The notes under the pieces: generated by a model | What the model saw: the letters and a program-made list of their open reading frames with translations, nothing else | Databases searched by the model: none | What the model was told of the DNA's origin: nothing | Made by a program: the position numbers and the translations under genes | Shown here: positions 16,096 to 24,126 of the stretch, in pieces | Layout: every line of letters begins with the position of its first letter | Numbering within the stretch: position 1 is the stretch's first letter | NCBI GenBank assembly: GCA_017523755.1 | Contig: JAFWWA010000051.1 | Coordinates: forward strand, 1 to 38,000 | Direction of reading: 5' to 3' | Length of the DNA stretch: 38,000 nt | DNA from: Christensenellaceae bacterium | GTDB taxonomy: Bacteria; Bacillota; Clostridia; Christensenellales; Christensenellaceae

Positions 16096-16816
16096 TTCTT
16101 CTTCCTCCTTCCGGCTGTCTGCGGCGGCGTCTCTGCTGAGGCTGCTGCTGAGCCTGCTGCTCGGGACGTTTCCTGTCCTTTAAAGGATTGCCTAAGACTT
16201 CTCCCTTATAAACCCAAACCTTGACGCCGATGCGTCCGTATGTCGTTGCTGCTTCTGCAAGACCGTAATCGATGTCGGCACGGATAGTCTGCAGCGGTAT
16301 CGAACCCTCGTGGTACTCTTCCGCACGTGCTATCTCGGCGCCGCCGAGCCTGCCTCCGCATTTGATCTTGATACCCTTGATGCCGGCCTTCATTGCTCTT
16401 GAGATGCACTGTTTCATGGCTCTTCTGAAGGAGATCCTTCTCTCGAGCTGTGAAGCAACGTTCTCAGCGATGAGCTGTGCGTCCGCATCGGGGCGTCTCA
16501 CTTCGATGATGTTCACCGCTATGTTCTTGCCGATGAGCTTTGTCAGGGCAGCGCGGAGTTCATCGATGCCTGCGCCGGCTTTTCCGATTATGATGCCGGG
16601 CCTTGCGGTATAGACATATACGACCGTTTTGTTGGCAGCTCTCTCGATCTCGATCTTCGAGATGCCTGCAGCGTAATGCTCTTTTTTGATGAATTTGCGG
16701 ATCTTGTCGTCTTCAACGATGAAATCTGCTATCTGGCTCTTCTTGGTGATCCAACGGGAATCCCAATCCTTTATGACGCCAACTCTGAATCCATGTGGAT
16801 TAACTTTCTGTCCCAT
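16082..16816 (-). CDS. rpsC: 30S ribosomal protein S3
   Basis: S3 (244 residues) lines the mRNA entry site and has helicase activity with S4 and S5. The KH domain ([23 protein letters not shown], about 74-96) and the C-terminal domain ([31 protein letters not shown]) are standard. A disordered Q/R-rich tail of about 25 residues ([22 protein letters not shown]) makes it longer than the Bacillus protein. It starts 10 nt after rplV. Confidence 0.98.
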   Translation of the reverse strand: MGQKVNPHGFRVGVIKDWDSRWITKKSQIADFIVEDDKIRKFIKKEHYAAGISKIEIERAANKTVVYVYTARPGIIIGKAGAGIDELRAALTKLIGKNIAVNIIEVRRPDADAQLIAENVASQLERRISFRRAMKQCISRAMKAGIKGIKIKCGGRLGGAEIARAEEYHEGSIPLQTIRADIDYGLAEAATTYGRIGVKVWVYKGEVLGNPLKDRKRPEQQAQQQPQQRRRRRQPEGGRRNADA

Positions 16817-16826
16817 CTTTTCCTCC

Positions 16827-17213
16827 TTATTCAGCCTTATCCAGAATGATCGTTATGTGGCTGGATCTCTTACGGATCCTGAACGCACGTCCCTGTGCCC
16901 TGGGGCGGATCCTCTTGAGAGTGGGGCCTTCATCAGCATAGGTCTCAGCTATGAAGAGGTCATCACGATTCATATCCAGATTGTTCTCAGCATTTGCAAC
17001 TGCACTGTTCAGGAGCTTTAAGACCGGCTCTGATGCCGACTTTGGCGTGTTCATCAGTATGGCCTTTGCTTCATTGACGTTTTTCCCGCGGATCTGGTCA
17101 AGGACGAGCCTGACCTTTGTGGAGGAAATCCTGATGTATTTTGCAACCGCTCTCGGTCTTCTGTCACGTGCTTCCTTACGTGCAGCAGCCTTTTCTTTTT
17201 CTCTTGTTGCCAT
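16827..17213 (-). CDS. rplV: 50S ribosomal protein L22
   Basis: L22 (128 residues) has a beta-hairpin that lines the exit-tunnel constriction. Its core [30 protein letters not shown] and the hairpin region [31 protein letters not shown] are intact. The N-terminus has a charged extension ([19 protein letters not shown]) before the conserved part. Confidence 0.97.
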   Translation of the reverse strand: MATREKEKAAARKEARDRRPRAVAKYIRISSTKVRLVLDQIRGKNVNEAKAILMNTPKSASEPVLKLLNSAVANAENNLDMNRDDLFIAETYADEGPTLKRIRPRAQGRAFRIRKRSSHITIILDKAE

Positions 17214-17227
17214 TAGACTGCCTCCTT

Positions 17228-17506
17228 TTATTTCTTGCCGGTGGCCTTATCGCCGCCGTGTCCTCTGAACGTATGTGTCGGGGAGAACTCTCCTAATTTG
17301 TGTCCGACCATATCTTCAGTGATGTATACCGGAACGAACTTTCTTCCGTCATGGACGCCGATCGTATGTGAGACCATATCCGGGAATATGGTAGATGAAC
17401 GCGACCATGTTCTAAGCACCTGCTTTTCGTTCTTCTCATTCATCTCCTGAATGCGAGCGAGAAGCTTCTTATCTACGAAAGGTCCTTTTTTGATTGACCT
17501 GCTCAT
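17228..17506 (-). CDS. rpsS: 30S ribosomal protein S19
   Basis: S19 (92 residues) pairs with S13 in the 30S head. It has [16 protein letters not shown] at the start, the [43 protein letters not shown] core and the [13 protein letters not shown] end. It sits between rplB and rplV. Confidence 0.98.
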   Translation of the reverse strand: MSRSIKKGPFVDKKLLARIQEMNEKNEKQVLRTWSRSSTIFPDMVSHTIGVHDGRKFVPVYITEDMVGHKLGEFSPTHTFRGHGGDKATGKK

Positions 17507-17532
17507 TTATACTTTCTCCTTCCCGTAACAGC

Positions 17533-18366
17533 TTATTTAGCGTTTCTGCGTCTGACGATGTATTTATCAGACTGTTTCTTGGTCTTCCTGGTCTTTGCAC
17601 CTAGTGTCGGCTTGCCCCATGGGGTCAGCGGGCCGGGATGTCCGACAGGAGCCTTTCCGTCGCCGCCTCCGTGAGGATGGTCAACAGGGTTCATGACCGA
17701 ACCGCGGACCTTGGGCCTTCTTCCCAGATGACGGACCTTTCCGGCTTTGCCGTAGGATACGTTCTGGAAATCGAGGTTTCCGACCTGGCCGATCGTTGCC
17801 TTGGCGCTGACGGGGATTATCCTGACTTCGCCGGAGGGCAGCCTTACCTGAGCCTGATCGCCTTCCTTAGCCATAAGCTGTGCAGCCGCTCCTGCGGAAC
17901 GGACGAGCTGAGCTCCCTTTCCGGGCACCATCTCGACGTTGTGTATCATCGTTCCTACGGGGATGCTGTTTATCGGCAGGCAGTTTCCGGGTCTGATGTC
18001 GGCACCTTCGCCGCTCATGACCTGGTCACCGACCTTGAGCCCTAAAGGAGCGAGTATGTATCTCTTGTCTCCGTCAGCATAGTGAAGGAGCGCGATGTTT
18101 GCAGTCCTGCCGGGATCGTATTCGATCGTAGCGACCTTTGCGGGGACGCCGTCCTTGTTCCTTCTGAAGTCGATCATCCTGATCTTGGACTTGTTTCCGC
18201 CGCCTCTGCGTCTTATCGTGATCTTGCCCTGGGCGTTCCTGCCGGCCGTATGCTTTTTGGATACGAGCAGTGCCTTATAGGGCTTGTTCGTCGTGATCTC
18301 TGAATAATCCAGTACGGACGCGTCTCTTCTTCCGGGAGAAGTGGGGTTATAGTTTTTGATAGCCAT
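17533..18366 (-). CDS. rplB: 50S ribosomal protein L2
   Basis: L2 (277 residues) is needed for subunit joining and peptidyl-transferase activity. Visible are the N-terminal [20 protein letters not shown] region, the [18 protein letters not shown] loop and the highly conserved [15 protein letters not shown] segment, which contains the histidine near the active centre. The end is [14 protein letters not shown]. It lies between rplW and rpsS. Confidence 0.98.
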   Translation of the reverse strand: MAIKNYNPTSPGRRDASVLDYSEITTNKPYKALLVSKKHTAGRNAQGKITIRRRGGGNKSKIRMIDFRRNKDGVPAKVATIEYDPGRTANIALLHYADGDKRYILAPLGLKVGDQVMSGEGADIRPGNCLPINSIPVGTMIHNVEMVPGKGAQLVRSAGAAAQLMAKEGDQAQVRLPSGEVRIIPVSAKATIGQVGNLDFQNVSYGKAGKVRHLGRRPKVRGSVMNPVDHPHGGGDGKAPVGHPGPLTPWGKPTLGAKTRKTKKQSDKYIVRRRNAK

Positions 18367-18380
18367 TTTTTATTCCTCCC

Positions 18381-18677
18381 TTACTGAACCATGCTCTCGA
18401 AGAACTCGATACCCTTCGAGTCTTTCTTAAGGATGACATAGGCTTTTTTCTTTCTTGAGGTATAACCTGCTGTCATTCCCTGTCTTCTGAACTTGCCTTT
18501 TACATTGACAACATTCACTTTTGCAACCTGGACGCCGAAGATCTCTTCAACGGCACTTTTGATCTCGGCTTTGCCCGCATTCACATCTACATAGAACACA
18601 TATATCTTGTCGGCGATGCCGTCATATGCCTTCTCTGTAAGAACGGGAGCCTTTATGATGTCATGTGCATTTTTCAT
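18381..18677 (-). CDS. rplW: 50S ribosomal protein L23
   Basis: L23 (98 residues) is the main docking site for trigger factor and SRP at the tunnel exit. Recognised by DIIKAPVLTEKAYDG, the VDVNAGKAEIKSAVEEIFGVQVAKVNVVNVKGK core and the loop GMTAGYTSRKKKAYVIL. Its ATG overlaps the rplD stop by 1 nt. Confidence 0.98.
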   Translation of the reverse strand: MKNAHDIIKAPVLTEKAYDGIADKIYVFYVDVNAGKAEIKSAVEEIFGVQVAKVNVVNVKGKFRRQGMTAGYTSRKKKAYVILKKDSKGIEFFESMVQ

Positions 18678-19321
18678 TATGCTTCGACCTCCTCGTCATA
18701 AGTGTATATATCCTCTATCTTCTTTACTGCGTCGACGGTGAAGACCATCTTCCTGCAGTTCAGTATGTCGTATACGTTTATCTCGCCGATATTGGTCGTC
18801 CTGACTGTCGGGATATTTCCCGAAGCTCTTAAGAACAGATCATCCTTCTCCGCCGTGACGAAGAGCGTCTTGCCTTCGAGCTTGAGATTTCCCATCATCT
18901 TTACGACTTCCTTGGTCTTGGGCTCGCTCAGCTCAACGTTCTCGAGGAGAACGAATTCATCTGCAGCGACCTTTGCGGAAAGCGCGCTTGCCATCGCGAG
19001 GTACTTGACTCTCTTGTTGACCTTCTTATTGTAGCTTCTCGGCTTCGGTGCGAATACGACGCCGCCGCCCTTCCACTGAGGAGCACGTATGGAGCCTTCA
19101 CGGCCTCTGCCTGTGCCCTTCTGTCTCCAGGGCTTGATTCCTCCGCCTCTGACCTCTCCGCGGGTCTTGGCGCTCTGGGTGCCCTGACGGCGGTTTGCCA
19201 GCTGGGCTACAACTACCTCATGGATAACAGCTTCATTGACCTCGCATCCGAACAGGTCATCGTTTAACATCATCTGTCCGGCTTCGGTTCCGTCTGTCTT
19301 GTATATCGTAACATTAGGCAT
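18677..19321 (-). CDS. rplD: 50S ribosomal protein L4
   Basis: L4 (214 residues) lines the exit tunnel and, in E. coli, represses the S10 operon through its leader. The extended tunnel loop is clear (RRQGTQSAKTRGEVRGGGIKPWRQKGTGRGREGSIRAPQWKGGGVVF, about 43-89), followed by the globular domain with TTNIGEINVYDILNCRKMVFT near the end. An equivalent control at 20296-20503 is possible. Confidence 0.98.
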   Translation of the reverse strand: MPNVTIYKTDGTEAGQMMLNDDLFGCEVNEAVIHEVVVAQLANRRQGTQSAKTRGEVRGGGIKPWRQKGTGRGREGSIRAPQWKGGGVVFAPKPRSYNKKVNKRVKYLAMASALSAKVAADEFVLLENVELSEPKTKEVVKMMGNLKLEGKTLFVTAEKDDLFLRASGNIPTVRTTNIGEINVYDILNCRKMVFTVDAVKKIEDIYTYDEEVEA

Positions 19322-19335
19322 GTTGAATTCCTCCC

Positions 19336-19962
19336 TTAAGCTTTAACGCTTCTCTTCACTATCACGAGGCTCCCGTTCTTTCCGGGGATAGCACCCTTGA
19401 CAAGGATGAGATTTCTTTCCATCATGATCCCGGCGATCTTCAGGTTCTGGATGGTGACGCGCTCATTTCCGAGGTGGCCGGCACGCCTTGTGCCTTTTCT
19501 GGTCTTCCCGGTCCTGGTTCCCATCGAGCCGCCCTTCCTGTGTGCTTTCGTGACACCGTGGGTCATGGGTCCTCTGTGGTGGTTCCAGCGCTTGATCGCT
19601 CCTGCGTAACCCTTTCCCTTGGAGGTACCGGTCACGTCCACGCTCTCGCCGTCCTTGAATATGTCTGCAAGGATCTCCTGTCCGACTTCAAATTCGTTTA
19701 CATCGTCAGCAGCGACTTCCCTTAAGTAACGCTTAACGGGAACGCCCGCCTTCTTGAAAACTCCGGTCTCGGGCTTGTTTACCAGGTTCTCCCTGATCTC
19801 GCCGAATCCGAGCTGCACCGCGTTGTATCCGTCGCTTTCGACCGTCTTCTTCTGAACAACGACGCAGGGACCGGCTTCAACGACTGTTACGGGGATCATT
19901 TCGCCGTCTTCTCTGAAGATCTGCGTCATCCCGACTTTTCTTCCTAAAATCGCATTAAGCAT
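19336..19962 (-). CDS. rplC: 50S ribosomal protein L3
   Basis: L3 (208 residues) is an early 50S assembly protein whose loop approaches the peptidyl-transferase centre. Family markers: ILGRKVGMTQIFREDGEMIPVTVVEAGP, the central GTSKGKGYAGAIKRWNHHRGPMTHG and the GSMGTRTGKTRKGTRRAGHLG segment. It follows rpsJ by 24 nt. Confidence 0.98.
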   Translation of the reverse strand: MLNAILGRKVGMTQIFREDGEMIPVTVVEAGPCVVVQKKTVESDGYNAVQLGFGEIRENLVNKPETGVFKKAGVPVKRYLREVAADDVNEFEVGQEILADIFKDGESVDVTGTSKGKGYAGAIKRWNHHRGPMTHGVTKAHRKGGSMGTRTGKTRKGTRRAGHLGNERVTIQNLKIAGIMMERNLILVKGAIPGKNGSLVIVKRSVKA

Positions 19963-19986
19963 CTTTTTCCTCCTCCAACGCCGTTA

Positions 19987-20295
19987 TCAGAGCTTGATCT
20001 CGATATCGACACCTGCGGGGAGATCCAGCCTCATGAGTGCATCGGTGGTCTTTGCATTGGCATCGAGTATGTCGATAAGTCTCTTGTGTGTCCTTACTTC
20101 GAACTGTTCCCTCGAATCCTTGTATTTGTGCGTTGCACGAAGGATCGTGATTATCTCCTTCTGCGTGGGCAGGGGGATAGGTCCGGAAACATGTGCTCCA
20201 GTACGCTTGGCCGTTTCCACTATACGGGCAGACGACTGGTCGATCAGATTGTGATCATAAGCCTTCAGTTTGATTCTGATTCTCTGGCTTGCCAT
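19987..20295 (-). CDS. rpsJ: 30S ribosomal protein S10
   Basis: S10 (102 residues) belongs to the 30S head and is also the NusE subunit in antitermination complexes. Motifs: [40 protein letters not shown] and [33 protein letters not shown]. It is the first gene of the superoperon, preceded by a roughly 210-nt leader and a strong promoter. AAGGAGG lies about 11 nt before the ATG. Confidence 0.98.
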   Translation of the reverse strand: MASQRIRIKLKAYDHNLIDQSSARIVETAKRTGAHVSGPIPLPTQKEIITILRATHKYKDSREQFEVRTHKRLIDILDANAKTTDALMRLDLPAGVDIEIKL

Positions 20296-20503
20296 TATTT
20301 TTTATTCCTCCTTTATGACATTTATACACGCATCCGGGTGTGTCATATTTTTCTTTTTTCCGAAACCCGTGAGATCGGCTTCGGTTCACAGATGCGCGTG
20401 GGAGCGACCGTTCTCCGACGGTCTTCATGTGCAGAAACTACCCGATATGGCGACCGGCAACCTCCTGCACAGTACTCGTGCGCTCAGCGCATAGAGCGCG
20501 AAC
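20296..20503 (-). promoter_or_regulatory. S10 operon leader
   Basis: Between the predicted start (about 20503) and rpsJ the RNA holds at least three hairpins: 8 bp at 20360-20367/20377-20384 (one GU), 7 bp at 20428-20434/20465-20471, and 6 bp at 20406-20411/20418-20423. The one next to rpsJ is followed by A-rich sequence, not a U-run, so it is not a terminator. Leaders of this kind bind L4 in some bacteria; that role here is inferred from position. Confidence 0.55.
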
Positions 20504-20509
20504 ATAATG

Positions 20510-20538
20510 ATTATACATAACAGTTTCGGTTTATGCAA
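20510..20538 (-). promoter_or_regulatory. promoter of the S10-spc-alpha superoperon
   Basis: TTGCAT (20533-20538), a 17-bp spacer and a perfect TATAAT (20510-20515) read on the minus strand. The 30 bases upstream of the -35 box are very AT-rich (about 20540-20565) and resemble an UP element, as expected for a strong ribosomal promoter. Confidence 0.8.
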
Positions 20539-20654
20539 TATGTAAAAACAAAAATTTTTCAGGATTTTCAGGCATTTTCCGGGCACTGCCGGGTATCCCC
20601 GGATGCCTTTTCCGCCGCCTCCACAAGGGATAGTATCCGCATTTCCTTCATATA

Positions 20655-20663
20655 TGATATAAT
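20655..20663 (+). promoter_or_regulatory. extended -10 promoter for the 20698 membrane protein
   Basis: TGATATAAT is an exact TGnTATAAT extended -10, 35 nt before the start codon. No good -35 is seen, which the extended motif can compensate. It diverges from the rpsJ promoter, about 120 bp away. An imperfect hairpin (20571-20607, 10 bp with a 3-nt bulge, then TTTT) lies between the two promoters. Confidence 0.6.
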
Positions 20664-20697
20664 GTGTATGTCATATACTGTCACGGAGGTGGACTGG

Positions 20698-21312
20698 ATG
20701 CAGAAGGAACTTAAAAACGGTTATGTAAACGGTATCATAGGAGCTCTTTTAGGCGCTCTTATAGGGGCGGTGCCCTGGTATCTTGCGGAAACTTTCCTCA
20801 ATATATTCGCCGCGGTGCTGGGTCTCCTTATCTCAATGGCTTCATTCTACGGATACATGCTCCTGGGAGGAGCCAGGAAGAAGGGCTTCGGTCTTGCGGT
20901 GATAATAATAAGCTCGGTGATTGCCGTCTGCGCATCCGAGTATTTCAGCAATTTCACTGTCCTGTGCCGCGATCAGTATATAAAGAGCCAGGCGGCCTCC
21001 CTCGGGGTATCCGTGCCTCAGCTCGCTTTTCTCTACATGTCTCTGCCGGAAGTCTTAAAGGGCATGATCCCCAATCTGCTTTTAGGCCTCCTGTTCGCAG
21101 CTCTGGGCATATTCTCCTCGATGAAGAGGATCCTCCCCTATTTCGCTTACGGCACGGCTGTGCCTGAGGCTCCGGCCGAAGCGGTCCCGCAGCAGACCGC
21201 TGAAACGGAAATGCTCACGGAAGAGACATCTGATATGCCTTCCCCCATGGATGCACCCGCTCCGAACCAACCTGACAGCGACGGCTGGACGACATACGAT
21301 ATGAAGAAATAA
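20698..21312 (+). CDS. membrane protein of unknown function with acidic proline-rich tail
   Basis: I do not recognise this 204-residue protein. Four hydrophobic segments are predicted (about 10-28, 32-55, 62-80, 120-141), with a polar stretch at about 84-115 and a tail rich in P, E, T and A from 153 on. The tail ends DGWTTYDMKK. The start at 20698 has GGAGG 8 nt upstream; the frame is open 55 codons further but without membrane-protein character or a ribosome binding site. It is a single-gene unit closed by the terminator at 21328-21357. Confidence 0.8.
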   Translation: MQKELKNGYVNGIIGALLGALIGAVPWYLAETFLNIFAAVLGLLISMASFYGYMLLGGARKKGFGLAVIIISSVIAVCASEYFSNFTVLCRDQYIKSQAASLGVSVPQLAFLYMSLPEVLKGMIPNLLLGLLFAALGIFSSMKRILPYFAYGTAVPEAPAEAVPQQTAETEMLTEETSDMPSPMDAPAPNQPDSDGWTTYDMKK

Positions 21313-21327
21313 GCCTGTATATCCGCA

Positions 21328-21357
21328 AAAAAAGAGAAGTTTCCGCTTCTCTTTTTT
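21328..21357. terminator. bidirectional terminator between convergent genes
   Basis: A 12-bp stem AAAAAAGAGAAG (21328-21339)/CTTCTCTTTTTT (21346-21357) with a 6-nt loop. The A/T ends give a U-run in both directions, serving the membrane-protein gene (+) and the esterase gene (-). Confidence 0.9.
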
Positions 21358-21365
21358 GATTCGTG

Positions 21366-22502
21366 TCATAAGGGGCAGCTCCATGAATATCCGGCCTTGA
21401 ATTCAGGACCTTCCTTTCCTGCCGTCTTTATGTTGCCGATGTCAGTCTCCTCTCCGAAGACCTTCCCGGCAAATCTTAATACTGCGTCGAAATCCTCATC
21501 GGCGTACATATGGCCTCCTTCGCGGTACCTTATCCCCAGAAGCTCAGGCGCTCCGAGGAATCTGTATACCTCTCCTGCTGCCAGCCAGGCAGTCTGAGTC
21601 CCGTACGGATTTATCCACGTATCGTCAGCCCCTTCGGTCAGTATGAGCGGCTTGGGGGCTATGACCGCACCTATCGTATTTGCGTCATAAGGACATTCGT
21701 TCTCCCTGTACGGCTTAAGGCCGTCAGGAGAGCCATACGAGGCCGCCTCGTCAGTCAGCCAGTAGAAGAACCTGTCTTCCCTTAACATGATCCCTATCCT
21801 CTCAGACATCCCGACACCTTCCCCGAGCCTGCTTCCGGAAAGTCTTAAACTAGCCATCCCGCCGCAGCCTGATCCTGCAGGAGCGACTACCGCCGGTCTG
21901 TCGTCAAAAACACCGCACGCACAGGTCCCCTTTCCCATCCTCGAATGTCCGGTCACGATGATCTTTCCCGGATCGCAGAAGTCCTCGGTCTCGAGCCAGT
22001 CTATTACACGGCTCTCAAGCCATCCCCACATAGCAACGCTCCTCCATGTGAAATCAGGATAGGCTTTCCCGCAGCCGCCTTTATTCCAGGTAAGAGGATC
22101 GTCAGGCGCCGCCTCACCGATCTCGAGCGTTATGAACGCGTATCCTTTTTTAAGGGCAGCCTCAGCCATATAGGGCCTGTCCCATCCGTGCTGCAGGAAT
22201 ACCACGCAGGGGACAGCTTTCACGCCTTCCTTCCTTGAAACGTGTATGTTGAAGCATACTGCCTCTCCGGGGCCGGTCATGAGCCTCACCGTCTCCCTTA
22301 CCGTCCCGTCAGCAGCCGATGTCTCAAGTACCCTGCTTTTCATGTTTTCCGGTCTTCCCGGCACGGTACCGTAAAAATGCTCTTCAAGGAGCTTCCTTAG
22401 TCGGGCTCTCTGCCGTGGCCATTCCTGTTTATCCGCTATCCTCGTACCGTCCTCCTTAAGAAAAGGATCAGGGAGCTCCCAGCCGTGATCAGTCCTCATC
22501 AT
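21366..22502 (-). CDS. alpha/beta hydrolase, CE15-like (glucuronoyl esterase-related)
   Basis: This 378-residue alpha/beta hydrolase has the GHSRMGKG nucleophile elbow (185-192, Ser187) and the following FDDRPAVVAPAGSGCGG block. These match the bacterial glucuronoyl-esterase/acetyl-xylan-esterase-like family. His331 in GGHMYADEDFD is the likely catalytic histidine, and EGADDTWINPYG (290-301) holds acidic candidates. The oxyanion region is probably VFLQHGWDRPY. No signal peptide is visible, so the enzyme should be cytoplasmic and act on imported oligosaccharides or uronate esters. The substrate is inferred. GGAGG lies 8 nt before the first of two adjacent ATGs. Confidence 0.85.
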   Translation of the reverse strand: MMRTDHGWELPDPFLKEDGTRIADKQEWPRQRARLRKLLEEHFYGTVPGRPENMKSRVLETSAADGTVRETVRLMTGPGEAVCFNIHVSRKEGVKAVPCVVFLQHGWDRPYMAEAALKKGYAFITLEIGEAAPDDPLTWNKGGCGKAYPDFTWRSVAMWGWLESRVIDWLETEDFCDPGKIIVTGHSRMGKGTCACGVFDDRPAVVAPAGSGCGGMASLRLSGSRLGEGVGMSERIGIMLREDRFFYWLTDEAASYGSPDGLKPYRENECPYDANTIGAVIAPKPLILTEGADDTWINPYGTQTAWLAAGEVYRFLGAPELLGIRYREGGHMYADEDFDAVLRFAGKVFGEETDIGNIKTAGKEGPEFKAGYSWSCPL

Positions 22503-22671
22503 TTATGTATCCTCCTTGATATCGGCACATTCTGTGTGCTATATTAAAAACAACTTTATATCATATATACATATGGACCTGGATTCTTCATTTATATTAA
22601 CACATATGACAGGCCTTCGGGTACGGGTCATACGGGCCGTCATCAGCGTCCCGGGCTGAAAGGAGCGACAG

Positions 22672-24033
22672 ATGCAAAGATATTCTGATTACAGCGGAAA
22701 AAACGTTATGGTCGTAGGCATGGCGAAAAGCGGTATCTCCGCGGCCAAACTCCTCCTTAAAAGAGGCGCCTCCGTATTTCTTTATGACGCGAAGCCGAAA
22801 GAGAATTTCGGAGAGAACGTCTCGGCGCTGCTTGAGCACTGCACGGATCTTTTAGGCAAGGATCCTTCCGCATACATATCGTCGATGGACGCGCTCGTCC
22901 TGTCTCCCGGAGTCCCCACGAGGCTCCCCTTCATAAGAAAGGCTTATGCCCTCTGCAAGGACGTCATATCCGAGATAGAGCTCGGGTACAGATGCTCAAA
23001 AGGAGACTTCGTCGCCATAAGCGGCGCGAACGGGAAAACGACGACCACCGCTCTTACAGGCGAGATATTCAAAGCTTCGGGAAGGCATACCCAGGTCCTT
23101 GGGAACATAGGCCAGCCTATCTCTGAAGAGGCAGATCTCACGACTGACGACGGTATAGTGGTCGCCGAGACCGCTGCGCTGCAGCTCGAGACGATCAAGT
23201 TCTTCCATCCGAAAGTGGCCGCTCTCCTGAACCTTACCGAAAACCATCTCGACAGATTCATCACTATGGAAGCGTACTGTGCGGCCAAGCTCAGGATGTT
23301 TGAGAACCAGCAGCCCGACGACATAGCCGTTTTGAACTATGACGATCTCAACTGCAGGAGATATGCCGCATATGTCAAGAGCAGGCTCCTTTGGTTCAGC
23401 ACATCCAACGACGTCGTTGAAGGCGCTTTCATGAAAGACGGGCATCTCATATTCAGGATGGACGGCAGGGATACCGACATAATAGACGTGGAAGAGATCC
23501 GTATCCCGGGGCTCCACAATCTCCAGAACGCAATGGCCGCGACCTGTATCGCTATGTCTCAGGGCGTCTCCCCCGATGTCATAAGGAACGTCTTAAAGAC
23601 CTTCCCCGGGGTAGAACACCGTATCGAGTTCGTAAGGGAAGTCAACAACATATGCTTCATAAACGATTCAAAGGCTACGACCCCCGAAGCTACGATCAAG
23701 GCGATAGACACCATGAAGAGACCTACGGTGCTTATACTCGGAGGATACGACAAGCATCTCGAATTCGATTCTCTCTTTGAACATTTCGGCTCCATCATAT
23801 CCGATATAGTCATACTCGGAGTCACCGCGGACAAGATAGCCGCCGCAGCGCAGAAAGCAGGCTACAAGAGAGTCCACAGGGCGGCTGATTTCAGCGATGC
23901 CGTGAGGACCGCCTACAGGCTCTGCCCGAGCGGAGGCAACGTCCTGCTCTCTCCCGCATGCGCCAGCTGGGACATGTTCGACAACTTTGAACAGCGGGGC
24001 CAGGTCTTCAAGGACATAGTCTCAAGGTTCTGA
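22672..24033 (+). CDS. murD: UDP-N-acetylmuramoyl-L-alanine--D-glutamate ligase
   Basis: MurD adds D-glutamate to UDP-MurNAc-L-Ala in the cytoplasm. The 453-residue protein has an N-terminal Rossmann-like domain (VMVVGMAKSGISAAKLLLKRG, 12-32), the ATP loop SGANGKTTTT (117-126), the LNLTENHLDRF segment (186-196, usually DHLDR) and the C-terminal GVEHRIEFVREVNNICFINDSKATTPEAT region. It stands alone here, outside a division/cell-wall cluster. AAAGGAG precedes the ATG. A hairpin follows at 24054-24085. No convincing promoter was found in the 169-nt gap before it. Confidence 0.96.
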   Translation: MQRYSDYSGKNVMVVGMAKSGISAAKLLLKRGASVFLYDAKPKENFGENVSALLEHCTDLLGKDPSAYISSMDALVLSPGVPTRLPFIRKAYALCKDVISEIELGYRCSKGDFVAISGANGKTTTTALTGEIFKASGRHTQVLGNIGQPISEEADLTTDDGIVVAETAALQLETIKFFHPKVAALLNLTENHLDRFITMEAYCAAKLRMFENQQPDDIAVLNYDDLNCRRYAAYVKSRLLWFSTSNDVVEGAFMKDGHLIFRMDGRDTDIIDVEEIRIPGLHNLQNAMAATCIAMSQGVSPDVIRNVLKTFPGVEHRIEFVREVNNICFINDSKATTPEATIKAIDTMKRPTVLILGGYDKHLEFDSLFEHFGSIISDIVILGVTADKIAAAAQKAGYKRVHRAADFSDAVRTAYRLCPSGGNVLLSPACASWDMFDNFEQRGQVFKDIVSRF

Positions 24034-24053
24034 TCTTTACAGGATAATACAGG

Positions 24054-24085
24054 CCGGACATGCTTTATATAAAGGCATCGTCCGG
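24054..24085 (+). terminator. murD terminator-like hairpin
   Basis: CCGGACATGC (24054-24063) pairs with GCAT-C-GTCCGG (24075-24085) across one bulged base. The loop is a TTTATATAAA-type sequence. The U-tract is weak on both strands, so termination efficiency is uncertain. It lies between the convergent murD and uxaA. Confidence 0.6.
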
Positions 24086-24126
24086 TCTGTTCAGTTTAAG
24101 CAGCATTCCCATTTAAGCCGTCTGCC

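Noticed and set aside
20360-20384. Hairpin before rpsJ as an attenuator terminator
   Set aside because: The minus-strand sequence after it is A-rich, not U-rich, so intrinsic termination is unlikely. Kept only as part of the leader.
20533-20697. Upstream extension of the 20698 membrane protein
   Set aside because: Contains the promoter region and lacks a ribosome binding site; the ATG at 20698 is well spaced from GGAGG.
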